From NCBI GenBank assembly GCA_013152945.1, contig JAADFL010000158.1:1-64000 (forward strand): a DNA stretch of 64,000 nt. The letters are read 5' to 3'. The translations under genes and the position numbers were made by a program. The DNA is from Deltaproteobacteria bacterium (GTDB lineage: Bacteria > Myxococcota_A > JAADFL01). Below, one piece after another: positions 25,088-33,560 of the stretch. Within the stretch, counting starts at the first letter, position 1; each line of letters opens with the position of its first letter. Below the pieces are notes generated by a model. It saw only the letters and a program-made list of their open reading frames with translations, was not told the origin of the DNA and ran no database searches.

Positions 25088-26481
25088 AACCATCAATCGT
25101 CATAGCAGTTCTATCCGCGGTTTTAACAACAGGCCAGTACCAGGCAACCAACAAGGACCAGGATGGGAGCCGAAACGTAATACAGACTTTCGAAGGCCAT
25201 GAAGGCGTATTGTTGCTCGATGTGGCCGATACCATCAACCCCGGGGTGGCGGAATATATTTCCGACGGCATATCAAAGGCATCAAAAGGAAATATGGCTG
25301 CGGTCATTATAAGGTTGGATACACCGGGAGGCCTGCTTGATGCTACGAGAAGCATAGTGCAATCCATCATGGAATCCCCTGTCCCTGTGATAGTCTATGT
25401 GGCGCCCGGTGGGGCCAGGGCCGGATCGGCCGGCACATTCATAACACTTGCGGCCAATATTGCCGCAATGGCTCCAGGTGCAAATATCGGGGCGGCCCAC
25501 CCGGTTGGAGGCGGAGGAGAAGATCCGGAAAAAGGGGGAAAACACATAGCACAAAAAATCGAGAACGATGCAGTTGCATTCATTGAGTCGATTGCCGAGC
25601 GCCGCGGAAGGAACAAAGAATGGGCAAAGAAGGCGGTTACACAGTCGGTGTCGGTGCCGACCAATGAGGCTCTGAAGCTCCACATAATCGACCTGACTGC
25701 ATCAACTCTGGATGAGTTGTTGAAAAAGGCGGACGGTATGATCGTAGAGCTTAACGGGAAAAAGTATCGGCTGGGTCTGGGGTCTCAGGTTATTCACCGT
25801 TTTCCAATGAGTTCGGTGCAGAGATTCGTATCCACTTTCTCCCATCCAAACATACTGTATATCCTCATGATGATCGGCGTACTTGGAATACTTGGAGAGA
25901 TTTACCATCCAGGGGCGATCTTCCCGGGTGTCATCGGCGGTATTTGCTTGATCCTTGCATTTATTGGAATGCAAACGCTTCCAATCAACCTGGGCGGCCT
26001 GGCTCTCATCCTGTTGGCAATTGCAATGTTCGTCGGGGAACTATTCGTAACCTCGCATGGGTTACTTGCCATAGGTGGTTCCATAGCCCTGGCCATCGGA
26101 TCGATTTTACTGATTGACTCCGAGGATCCCGCTTTGAGAATTTCCCGTTCCGCCATATTCGCGGCAAGTGGAACCATGCTCGCATTTTCTTTGTTCATAG
26201 TATACAAGGTGTTGAAAACCCATGGCATGAGGTTCGCAACAGGCATACAGGGCCTGGATGGTGAAGAGGGAATAGTAAAGAAATCTTTAGAGCCCGGAGT
26301 GGAGGGAACGGTCCTGGTTCACGGGGAGTATTGGCGTGCAAAAGCCGATCGGGAAATCAAGGAAAACGACAAGGTAATCGTGACTGCGGTGCACGGAATG
26401 GTCTTGGATGTGACTGCAAAGAAAGCATTATCCAAAGGTGACGACCAGGGAAACGGCAAAGAGGGAAATAATAAAGATTAA
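25084..26481 (+). CDS. nfeD: NfeD-family membrane serine protease
   Basis: A 465-residue long-form NfeD. The N-terminal ClpP/crotonase-like protease domain follows a signal helix and has DTPGGLLDATRSIVQSI, AGSAG (Ser115 nucleophile) and HIAQKIENDAVAF (Lys158 as general base), spaced as in the archaeal PH1510 protease. Several hydrophobic helices lie at about 255-380, and the C-terminal OB-like NfeD domain ends it. These enzymes cleave stomatin-type proteins; the adjacent SPFH gene is the expected partner, so proteolysis of its C-terminus is a fair inference. ATGA overlap couples it to the UDG gene. Confidence 0.92.
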   Translation: MKPSIVIAVLSAVLTTGQYQATNKDQDGSRNVIQTFEGHEGVLLLDVADTINPGVAEYISDGISKASKGNMAAVIIRLDTPGGLLDATRSIVQSIMESPVPVIVYVAPGGARAGSAGTFITLAANIAAMAPGANIGAAHPVGGGGEDPEKGGKHIAQKIENDAVAFIESIAERRGRNKEWAKKAVTQSVSVPTNEALKLHIIDLTASTLDELLKKADGMIVELNGKKYRLGLGSQVIHRFPMSSVQRFVSTFSHPNILYILMMIGVLGILGEIYHPGAIFPGVIGGICLILAFIGMQTLPINLGGLALILLAIAMFVGELFVTSHGLLAIGGSIALAIGSILLIDSEDPALRISRSAIFAASGTMLAFSLFIVYKVLKTHGMRFATGIQGLDGEEGIVKKSLEPGVEGTVLVHGEYWRAKADREIKENDKVIVTAVHGMVLDVTAKKALSKGDDQGNGKEGNNKD

Positions 26482-26532
26482 TAAATCTGGAAAAAGATAA
26501 CGGGTTGTCCACGGAACAAGGGAGGTTTCAAT

Positions 26533-27273
26533 ATGGTACCCATAGTAATCGTTGCCGGGTTCGTTCTTTTTTTCTTTTTCATGGGAGTAAGAGTCCTCAA
26601 TGAATACGAGCGAGGAGTAATATTCAGGTTGGGCAGAATTTCGGACAGCAAGATGCCAGGATTTCGCTGGATCATTCCCTTCATCGATCGAATGGTAAAG
26701 GTTTCGCTTAGAACCGTCGTTATGGATGTGCCCCCGCAAGATGTAATTACCAAGGACAATGTCTCGGTCAAGGTGAATGCTGTTGTATATTTCAGGGTCA
26801 TGGATGAGCGCAAGGCCATCCTCGAGGTGGAGAATTTTCTTTATGCCACATCACAGCTTTCACAGACCACGTTGAGAAGTGTCCTCGGCGAGTCAGAGCT
26901 GGATGAATTGCTCTCTCACAGAGAAAAGATAAACATGAAGCTTGCAGCCATTCTCGATCAACATACAGACCCTTGGGGCATCAAGGTATCCAATGTCGAA
27001 GTAAAACACGTGGACCTGCCGCAGGACATGGTCAGGGCCATGGCGCGTCAGGCCGAGGCCGAGCGTGAAAGACGGGCCAAGGTCATTGCTGCACAAGGGG
27101 AGTTTCAGGCTGCAGCCAATTTGAATGAAGCATCAGGCGTCCTGTCGCAGAATCCAATGGCATTACAACTTAGATACTTGCAAACCCTGGTGGAAGTTGC
27201 TTCCGAAAACAGCTCCACAATCGTGTTTCCCTTGCCGATGGATCTGTTGAAACCATTGCTGACCAAGGATTGA
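26533..27273 (+). CDS. SPFH/stomatin-family membrane protein (slipin)
   Basis: A 246-residue stomatin-like protein: one N-terminal membrane hairpin ([21 protein letters not shown]), then the SPFH/band-7 domain ([10 protein letters not shown] and [17 protein letters not shown]-type pattern) and a short coiled coil ([17 protein letters not shown]). Slipins form membrane rings and are paired with NfeD in bacteria and archaea. It lies 51 nt after nfeD with AAGGGAGG upstream of the ATG. The C-terminal segment ([15 protein letters not shown]) resembles the hydrophobic region cleaved by NfeD in the archaeal pair. Confidence 0.92.
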   Translation: MVPIVIVAGFVLFFFFMGVRVLNEYERGVIFRLGRISDSKMPGFRWIIPFIDRMVKVSLRTVVMDVPPQDVITKDNVSVKVNAVVYFRVMDERKAILEVENFLYATSQLSQTTLRSVLGESELDELLSHREKINMKLAAILDQHTDPWGIKVSNVEVKHVDLPQDMVRAMARQAEAERERRAKVIAAQGEFQAAANLNEASGVLSQNPMALQLRYLQTLVEVASENSSTIVFPLPMDLLKPLLTKD

Positions 27274-27403
27274 TTTCTGGGCGGCATGACTCGAATGTCG
27301 TAAAATTGAAACATAAACAACCCGGAAATGCCTTTAATTCGTGTATATGAAGGAGGTCTATACTCGCATATGTATATTTTTCAAGGGTGATATGATTTTA
27401 TGC

Positions 27404-27433
27404 TTGACAAAACCCGCTTGTTGTCTCAATATT
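27404..27433 (+). promoter_or_regulatory. Sigma-70-like promoter for the HU-like gene
   Basis: A perfect TTGACA is followed after 18 nt by AATATT (4 of 6). It leaves a leader of about 65 nt containing two hairpins. Confidence 0.45.
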
Positions 27434-27440
27434 CTTGACC

Positions 27441-27491
27441 AACTGGATGCCGAATGGACGGCATCAGTTCGAGACCCCGAGGGGGGTTTTT
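27441..27491 (+). promoter_or_regulatory. Two-hairpin leader in front of the HU-like gene
   Basis: The first hairpin has arms AACTGGATGCCG and CGGCATCAGTT around AATGGA (one bulged G). The second has arms ACCCC and GGGGT with a GAGG loop at 27474-27487, followed directly by a short T run, and ends 1-2 nt before the TGGAGGGAG ribosome-binding site. It looks like an attenuator or a site that blocks ribosome access, but this is a prediction. Confidence 0.4.
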
Positions 27492-27504
27492 GGAGGGAGT
27501 TAGT

Positions 27505-27783
27505 ATGACGAAGGCAGAGCTTATTGAAAAGGTGCTTTCTGCAAAGGGTATGCCCGAGCTTTCCAAGAAGGCGATGGGCCAGGTGGTAGACCAGGTATTC
27601 GACACCATCAGCGTGGCAATCAAGAAGGAAAAGAAGTTCAGCTACCCCGGCTTTGGAACCTTCAAGGTAAGGACCCGTAAGGCCCGCACAGGCCGTAACC
27701 CCAAGACCGGAGAAAAAATCCGGATCAAGGCCAGCCGCACCGTGGCTTTCAAGCCGGCGCCGAAGTTGAAAAAACGCGTCTGA
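27505..27783 (+). CDS. HU-family DNA-binding protein
   Basis: A 92-residue histone-like protein: N-terminal helices (MTKAELIEKVLSAKG), the FSYPGFGTFKVRTRKARTGR beta-ribbon with the GRNPKTGE turn typical of HU/IHF, and a Lys-rich end (FKPAPKLKKRV). It binds and bends DNA as a dimer. The ATG with GGAGGGAG upstream gives a normal length; an upstream in-frame ATG at 27454 falls inside the hairpin leader. It has its own promoter and terminator, so it is a monocistronic unit. Confidence 0.93.
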   Translation: MTKAELIEKVLSAKGMPELSKKAMGQVVDQVFDTISVAIKKEKKFSYPGFGTFKVRTRKARTGRNPKTGEKIRIKASRTVAFKPAPKLKKRV

Positions 27784-27812
27784 TTTCAGATCAAGGCTTG
27801 ATGTAGCAGATG

Positions 27813-27842
27813 AAAAGCCGGTCCGTTTGGGCCGGCTTTTTT
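27813..27842 (+). terminator. Intrinsic terminator of the HU-like gene
   Basis: AAAAGCCGGTCC and GGGCCGGCTTTT pair with a GTTT loop, including one T-G pair, followed by a T run. It is the clearest rho-independent terminator in the window. Confidence 0.85.
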
Positions 27843-27890
27843 CTCTGAATCTGTTGACGCTCCACCCGGGCGTATGGTCTCATTCAAGAC

Positions 27891-28760
27891 ATGGCGATGT
27901 ATATCAAAGTTGCTTTGGCTGTATTGGTGTGGACATCAACTGCAGGTTCGAAAGACTTGAACCGTGGACCGTTTTTAAAGGTTCTTTATAGAAATAAAAC
28001 AATTTCAATTTCCATGGAAAGCTATCTCGAACGGGTTGTATCGGCCGAAACCTGGCCCGGTTGGCACATAGAAGCATTAAAGGCCCAGGCTGTAGCATCC
28101 AGAAGTTATGCTCTTCGAAAGCTTCTCCACGCAAAGGGCGGTTTTGACTTGAAGGCAACCGTGCAGGATCAGGTGATGTCGAAGAAAGTAAGGCCGGATG
28201 CCGTTCAGGCCGTCAGGCTGACAAGAGGTTTGGTATTGACATACAAGGGTGTACCTATAAGGGCCTTGTTCCATTCCACTTGCGGGGGCAAGACAACCTA
28301 TGCAGAACGTGTTTGGCCCGGAGAGGGCGTTCCTTACCTTCGCCCGGTTGAATGTCATTATTGTGAAATTTCTCCAAGGTTTCTATGGCAATCGCGCGTA
28401 CCGGTCGGCAAGGCCAGGAAAAAACTCGCAAGATTGGGCCTGTCACCAGGGTCTCCAATTAAAATCGAACCATTGGATCCGGATGAGGCAGGCAGGTGCA
28501 GTAAGGTCAGGTTGGGCGGGAAAGATGGGATAATAGTACCTGTCCAGAAGCTTAGGAAGGTCCTTGGATTTGATGTCTTGCGCAGCGCTATATTTTCAGC
28601 CAAGGTTAAAGACGGGTACCTGGTCCTGGAAGGAAGGGGTGCAGGCCATGGCGTCGGCATGTGCCAATGGGGTGCGGAAGGCATGGCGCGTAAAGGGAAG
28701 AATTTCAGGGAAATCCTGGAACATTACTATCCCGGGACCAGAATCAGGCGTGCCTACTGA
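27891..28760 (+). CDS. SpoIID/LytB-family lytic transglycosylase-like protein
   Basis: A 289-residue exported protein of the SpoIID family, which cleaves denuded peptidoglycan strands in spore formers and occurs widely in other bacteria. After a signal sequence come MESYLERVVSAET, WHIEALKAQAVASRSYAL, the CGGKTTYAE segment and the closing GAGHGVGMCQWGAEGMA, which are the conserved blocks of the family. The glutamate in the VVSAE block is the expected catalytic residue. Two ATGs six nt apart are possible; neither has a good Shine-Dalgarno. The next gene, a diguanylate cyclase, follows 23 nt on. Confidence 0.88.
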   Translation: MAMYIKVALAVLVWTSTAGSKDLNRGPFLKVLYRNKTISISMESYLERVVSAETWPGWHIEALKAQAVASRSYALRKLLHAKGGFDLKATVQDQVMSKKVRPDAVQAVRLTRGLVLTYKGVPIRALFHSTCGGKTTYAERVWPGEGVPYLRPVECHYCEISPRFLWQSRVPVGKARKKLARLGLSPGSPIKIEPLDPDEAGRCSKVRLGGKDGIIVPVQKLRKVLGFDVLRSAIFSAKVKDGYLVLEGRGAGHGVGMCQWGAEGMARKGKNFREILEHYYPGTRIRRAY

Positions 28761-28783
28761 AAAAAGAGGAGGAGGGGGAAAGA

Positions 28784-29878
28784 ATGGAAAAAGAAAAGAT
28801 TCCCAGAGAAGAGCTGGAGACAAGGATAAGAGATCTTGAAAAGAGAGTCGTCGAACTCTATACCTTGTACAACATCAGCAGGAATTTAAGCGTTACCTTG
28901 CAGTTGGACGAATTGTTCAAGAGATCCATGGATCTCATAGCCGATTCGCTTAGTCTGGAGCAATTTTTCCTGGTGCTCCTGGAAGAGGACGGCTTGAACT
29001 TGTCTGTCCAGGCGTTTCACGGCTTCGCGGCGGAGAAGCTCGCCGGCTTGCGTTTCAAGCTGGACGATGGATTACTTGGAAAAGCCGTGTCCACAGGTGA
29101 AACACTGTCATTGAACGAGGGGGAGCGCGATAAAAAAGACCCTTTGACGGAACTGGGTTGCAATGGATCATTGTTGATACTTCCGTTGAAGGTGGAGGAC
29201 CAACCGGCCATCGGAGCACTTGTTGCCCACAACAAAGATGGCAGTGGATTTTCCGCGAAGGACCGCAGCCTTATAGCCGAAATAGCCGGCCAGGTAGCCA
29301 ACGCGATACACAAGGCCAGGATTTATCAAAAGGCAAGGGATCTTTCATATCGTGACGAACTGACCGGCTTGTTCAACAGGCGGTACCTTTTTGAAAGACT
29401 CGAGGCAGAGGTCGAGAGAGCAAGGAGATACAAGAGAAACCTGTCCTTCATCATTTTCGATGTTGATCATTTCAAGCGTTTCAATGACAACTATGGTCAT
29501 CTTGTAGGGGACGATGCACTTAGAGCTGTTGCAACTGCCATGGCCGGGGCTTTACGGCGCCATGATGTAATAGCACGATTCGGGGGCGAGGAATTCGTCG
29601 TACTCTTACCGGAGACTAAAGGGCCGGCAGCCAGGGCAGTGGCCGAAAAGCTGAGAAAAAGGGTCTCTGGTATTGAATTGCGGGATCCGAAGGGAGAAAA
29701 ACTACAAGGTCTCACAATTACAGCAGGCGTTTCAGTGTTCCCTGATAATGCGCCGGAAGCCCTTCTCTTGATCGGTGAGGCTGACAGGGCGCTTTATGCA
29801 GGAAAGAAAGGCGGCAGAAATCGCGTGACGGCTGCGGACGACCTCGGAGACGAGGCAGGAGAGGATATGCCGATTTGA
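28784..29878 (+). CDS. GAF-GGDEF diguanylate cyclase
   Basis: A 364-residue soluble protein that should make cyclic di-GMP. An N-terminal coiled coil (LEKRVVELYTLYNIS) leads to a GAF sensor domain at about 30-175, then a GGDEF domain at about 185-355. The active site reads GGEEF (267-271), an allowed variant, and the product-inhibition site RxxD is present as RRHD at 258-261, five residues before it. DELTGLFNRRYLFERL and DVDHFKRFND are the usual flanking motifs. It could regulate the Tad pilus in the same chromosome, but no direct link is visible. It shares its stop with the next start (TTGA). Confidence 0.94.
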   Translation: MEKEKIPREELETRIRDLEKRVVELYTLYNISRNLSVTLQLDELFKRSMDLIADSLSLEQFFLVLLEEDGLNLSVQAFHGFAAEKLAGLRFKLDDGLLGKAVSTGETLSLNEGERDKKDPLTELGCNGSLLILPLKVEDQPAIGALVAHNKDGSGFSAKDRSLIAEIAGQVANAIHKARIYQKARDLSYRDELTGLFNRRYLFERLEAEVERARRYKRNLSFIIFDVDHFKRFNDNYGHLVGDDALRAVATAMAGALRRHDVIARFGGEEFVVLLPETKGPAARAVAEKLRKRVSGIELRDPKGEKLQGLTITAGVSVFPDNAPEALLLIGEADRALYAGKKGGRNRVTAADDLGDEAGEDMPI

Positions 29879-30933
29879 GTTCAAGGCTCCACGATTATGA
29901 CTATCACCTGCCGGAAAATTTGATCGCCGCCTATCCTCTCCAGCATCGCGATTCCTCGCGAGTCCTCTTGTTGGACAGGAAATCTGGTGAAATCAGGCAT
30001 AAACGGTTCAAGGAAATTCCCGACTTGGTCAGGCCCGGTGATGTGGTGGTAGTGAACAATGTACGGGTAATTCCCGCCAGGATAGAAGCCAGGAGGCCCG
30101 GAGGCGGCAAGGTTGAAATTCTGCTCGTAGAACGAAGGGAACAAGAAGGAGCCGTGGAGGAACGATGGACTTGCCTGATCAATCCTTCCAGGAGATTGCG
30201 CAGTGATCTGAAATTGACATTGCCAGGGGGATTCACGGCTACATACGCCGGGCCGGGAACAGAGAAAGGGACTCATGTTATCGATATTGCAGGCCCGGGC
30301 ATTTTCATGGACATGTTAATGGAAAAGGGAAGGGTGCCTCTCCCGCCGTATATTATTAGAAGACGCGGATCAAAGGATGAGCCCTTGGATCGCGAGAGAT
30401 ACCAGACAGTATATGCACGTACCGGTCTTGCGGTGGCGGCCCCTACGGCAGGGCTGCATTTCACCAGGAAAATCATGGCGAAGATCGAGGAAAAGGCACT
30501 GATCAGGGAAATTACCCTGGATGTCGGTCCCGGTACATTCCTGCCGGTAAGAACCGAGGATATTCGACAGCATGACATGCATTCCGAAAGATACCATATA
30601 CCAAAGGATACGGCAGAAACGATCACAGAGGCCAAAAACACGGGGAAACGGGTGGTTGCCGTGGGAACCACCGTGGTCAGGACTTTGGAGTCGGCATGGA
30701 AAGCCGATAACTCCATCAGGGCCGGGGCGGATCAAACCAGGCTGTTTATCTATCCGGGATATGAATTCCATGTTGTTGATGCCTTGCTGACCAATTTTCA
30801 TCTTCCGAAATCAACCTTATTGATGCTGGTCTCTGCATTTGCCGGCAGGGAGTCTATCCTTGAAGCATACAAACAAGCCATAAAGCAGGGATACAGGTTC
30901 TACAGCTATGGTGATGCCATGTTCATTGCATGA
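29875..30933 (+). CDS. queA: tRNA queuosine biosynthesis enzyme QueA
   Basis: A 352-residue S-adenosylmethionine:tRNA ribosyltransferase-isomerase, which transfers the ribose of SAM onto 7-aminomethyl-7-deazaguanine in tRNA to give epoxyqueuosine. DYDYHLPENLIAAYP at the start, VGPGTFLPVRTEDIRQHDMHSE and TLLMLVSAFAG near the end are diagnostic. The start is TTG overlapping the stop of the diguanylate cyclase gene (TTGA), with AGGAGAGG about 10 nt upstream; no alternative ATG gives the conserved N-terminus. tgt and queG are not in the window. Confidence 0.95.
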   Translation: MSSRLHDYDYHLPENLIAAYPLQHRDSSRVLLLDRKSGEIRHKRFKEIPDLVRPGDVVVVNNVRVIPARIEARRPGGGKVEILLVERREQEGAVEERWTCLINPSRRLRSDLKLTLPGGFTATYAGPGTEKGTHVIDIAGPGIFMDMLMEKGRVPLPPYIIRRRGSKDEPLDRERYQTVYARTGLAVAAPTAGLHFTRKIMAKIEEKALIREITLDVGPGTFLPVRTEDIRQHDMHSERYHIPKDTAETITEAKNTGKRVVAVGTTVVRTLESAWKADNSIRAGADQTRLFIYPGYEFHVVDALLTNFHLPKSTLLMLVSAFAGRESILEAYKQAIKQGYRFYSYGDAMFIA

Positions 30934-31051
30934 TGGAATCCGATTGGCTGGAGAAACGCCGGTGATAACAAATTGCGGATTGACTTGTGGTCCGGCCGGT
31001 GATACGCCGAATCAAAGAAAGAAAGCTTCGTAAAAAGTCGGAGCATGCACT

Positions 31052-32599
31052 ATGGATCGTACGATTCCGGTTCCTGACAAAAGCTTGGTGACAGCGCTCC
31101 GCCGGAGCCTCGGACAACATCAGGTATCCGTATCTGATACGGACATTACCGCCTATTCCAGGGATCTGTGGCCAAGGGGAATGATATGGGCCATGCACGG
31201 CCGTCCTGCTGTTCACAAACCGGTTGTAGTCGTATGGCCCAAAGATTTGGAACAAGTCAGGGCCGTGATGAAGATTGCCTCCAGGCATTCCGTGCCTGTT
31301 ATTCCGTACGGCGCCGGTTCGGGAGTGTGTGCCGGTACATTGGCGTTGGCACCCTCGATAATGATGGACTTGAAAAAACTCGACAAGGTGAGCTTGGACA
31401 AGGATTCGTGGACCGTCCATGCAGGCGCTGGATGTATGGGCCAAGTATTGGAAGATTTTCTCAACCAGGCCGGATGTACTCTCGGCCATTTCCCATCTTC
31501 CATTTACTGTTCTTCTGTAGGCGGTTGGTTGGCGACCCGCTCGGCAGGCCAGATGTCGGGCAAGTACGGAAAGATAGAAGACATGGTCCTTGGTTTCGAG
31601 GCAGTAACATCCGATGGTGAAGTGATCGATATTCGTGACGAGCAGGAGGCCCCGGGCCTGGTTCAGCTTCTCATTGGAAATGAAGGAATCCTTTGTGCCT
31701 TTACAAAGGCCAGGCTTCGGGTCCATCCTTTGCCGGAGAGCAGAATATTCCAGGCCTTTGGCTTCGATGGAATCGAGGCGGGCTTGGAAGCGATAAGGCT
31801 CATATACCGGGCCGGATTAAGGCCCAGCGTCACAAGGCTGTACGATGAACTGGATTCGCTCGTGGCTCGCTCGTACGGCATTGGCAGGGGAAAGGAATCG
31901 AGGTTCCGTGACGTGAAACTTCCCGGTGTTTTGGCCAGGGCGCTTCCCGACCTGTCCATGAAGGCGGTAAAAGCCGTGCTGGGAAGACCGGTTGTAATAA
32001 ACAAGGCGATAAGGCTTCTTCCTTCTGATTGCATGTTGATACTGGGAAGTGAAGGGGCAAAGGCATGCTCTGATGAAGAATCACGAAGCATGGCAAGTAT
32101 TTGCGAATCCCTTGGCGGAAGAAATTTAGGACCCGAACCGGGAGAACACTGGTTCAAGCATAGGTATTCGGTGTCTTACAAACAATCCAAGGTTTTCAGG
32201 TCAGGCGCATTTGTCGATACCATGGAGGTGGCCGCACCATGGAACAAAGTGGCTGATGTCTATCACGAGGTCAAGAAGGCGCTGGAACAATCCGCTTTCA
32301 TAATGGCCCATTTTTCGCATGCATACATGGATGGCTGTTCCATCTACTTTACATTTTCTGCAGCGCCGTGGGGAGGGGCTACTCTCGAAGAAGTTTACAA
32401 GCAAGCATGGCGGACGGCCCTTGATGCGGCCAGCAGGGCCGGTGCCACCATCAGCCATCATCACGGAATTGGTTACAGCAAATCAGCCTTTATGAAAGAA
32501 GAGGTTAAAGGCGGGCAGGTCCTGTTATCAGCCCTGAAAAGGGAATTGGATAAGAGAGGAATCATGAACCCAGGCAAGTTGGGAATGGATTTTGATTAA
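31052..32599 (+). CDS. AGPS-like FAD-linked oxidoreductase
   Basis: A 515-residue flavoprotein of the VAO/PCMH fold. The N-terminal FAD-binding half has VVVWPKDLEQVRAVM, PYGAGSGVCAGT and GHFPSSIYCSSVGGWLATRS; the last resembles alkyl-dihydroxyacetonephosphate synthase (AGPS). The C-terminal half has SIYFTF and SHHHGIG at about 468-473, the active-site triad region of AGPS. AGPS exchanges an acyl for an alkyl chain and needs no electron acceptor. Here two redox-type partner genes follow, so a GlcD-like dehydrogenase role is also possible. GGAG is 8 nt before the ATG; the stop overlaps the next start. Confidence 0.8.
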   Translation: MDRTIPVPDKSLVTALRRSLGQHQVSVSDTDITAYSRDLWPRGMIWAMHGRPAVHKPVVVVWPKDLEQVRAVMKIASRHSVPVIPYGAGSGVCAGTLALAPSIMMDLKKLDKVSLDKDSWTVHAGAGCMGQVLEDFLNQAGCTLGHFPSSIYCSSVGGWLATRSAGQMSGKYGKIEDMVLGFEAVTSDGEVIDIRDEQEAPGLVQLLIGNEGILCAFTKARLRVHPLPESRIFQAFGFDGIEAGLEAIRLIYRAGLRPSVTRLYDELDSLVARSYGIGRGKESRFRDVKLPGVLARALPDLSMKAVKAVLGRPVVINKAIRLLPSDCMLILGSEGAKACSDEESRSMASICESLGGRNLGPEPGEHWFKHRYSVSYKQSKVFRSGAFVDTMEVAAPWNKVADVYHEVKKALEQSAFIMAHFSHAYMDGCSIYFTFSAAPWGGATLEEVYKQAWRTALDAASRAGATISHHHGIGYSKSAFMKEEVKGGQVLLSALKRELDKRGIMNPGKLGMDFD

Positions 32600-33560
32600 G
32601 ACCGGTACAAGACACGGGCTTTTAGACAAGGATATAGGCGCCCTGGAAGCGCTCCTCGGTCCTGAAAATGTGGAGGCCGGCACAAAAGGAAACTGCGTTT
32701 GGGTCAGGCCCGGTTCATCCGCAGAGGTGTCTGCCTTATTCAGGTTTTCCGCAACATACAGGTTGCCGATTAATGTGAAGGCCGGGAAGGGGAAAAAGCC
32801 CGTCGCTTCGAGTGCCCTGGTCTTGAGTCTCGAACGCTTCGACAAGGTGAAACGTGTGGAGCCCAGGTCCATGCTCATGGAAGCCGGTGCCGGAGTAACC
32901 GGAAGTACCATTGAAGATGAAGCTGCATCGTTCGGTTTGGTGCCGATTCAACGACTGGCGCCTGTTGATTCGATAGGTGCCTTTCTCTCGAGGACACCCG
33001 TAATTCCCTCGGCATACAGAGGAGGAGAATCGGAATTCTGTTGCGCCTTGAATGCCGTGTTGGCCGACGGCAGGGAGGTGAGGACACGTATTACTCCCAG
33101 GTCTGCAACCGGTCCGGATATTAAACATCTCCTGCTCGGGACAAGGGGAATGATTGGAGTAATCCTGCATGCAGTCATAAGGTTGGAACCGGTCGGTCTT
33201 GGCAGGGCCGACCTTTTGTGGAGTTTCGAAGATAAGGAGTCCGCGCTCGGAACAGCCGCCAAGTTGCAGGGCGACGGCATCCTGTGGCCCGGCGCATATA
33301 GACTTACCCAGGAATCGAAGGAAACCGTTCTTGCCATCAGGCTGAAGGGTGACAAGGCCGTGGTATCGGTCATTGCATCAAGGATTGCCGAAACCGCCCG
33401 TGCAAACAAGGGCAAGGAAGTAAGGCCCGGCAAGGAGAAGACTCTTGAAAGGTATTTTGATGCCCCCCGTTTAAAGTATGAGGGATTTTTTGCCTTGGCC
33501 AGGAGGATAAAGAGGCAACTGGATCCTTCGAACCTGCTGAATGCCGGGGAATCATCTTGA
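32592..33560 (+). CDS. GlcE-like FAD-binding subunit
   Basis: A 322-residue protein with one FAD-binding PCMH-like half: VWVRPGSSAEVSALFRF, MEAGAGVTGSTIEDEAASFG and GTRGMIGVILHAVIRL. It lacks the second catalytic half of a full-length oxidase, as GlcE lacks it relative to GlcD. The sequence DSIGAFLSRTPVIPSAYRGG is a degenerate form of the usual TVGG FAD-contact loop. Start is TTG overlapping the preceding stop by 8 nt; no ATG is close. It forms the middle gene of a three-gene unit. Confidence 0.75.
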   Translation: MIKTGTRHGLLDKDIGALEALLGPENVEAGTKGNCVWVRPGSSAEVSALFRFSATYRLPINVKAGKGKKPVASSALVLSLERFDKVKRVEPRSMLMEAGAGVTGSTIEDEAASFGLVPIQRLAPVDSIGAFLSRTPVIPSAYRGGESEFCCALNAVLADGREVRTRITPRSATGPDIKHLLLGTRGMIGVILHAVIRLEPVGLGRADLLWSFEDKESALGTAAKLQGDGILWPGAYRLTQESKETVLAIRLKGDKAVVSVIASRIAETARANKGKEVRPGKEKTLERYFDAPRLKYEGFFALARRIKRQLDPSNLLNAGESS

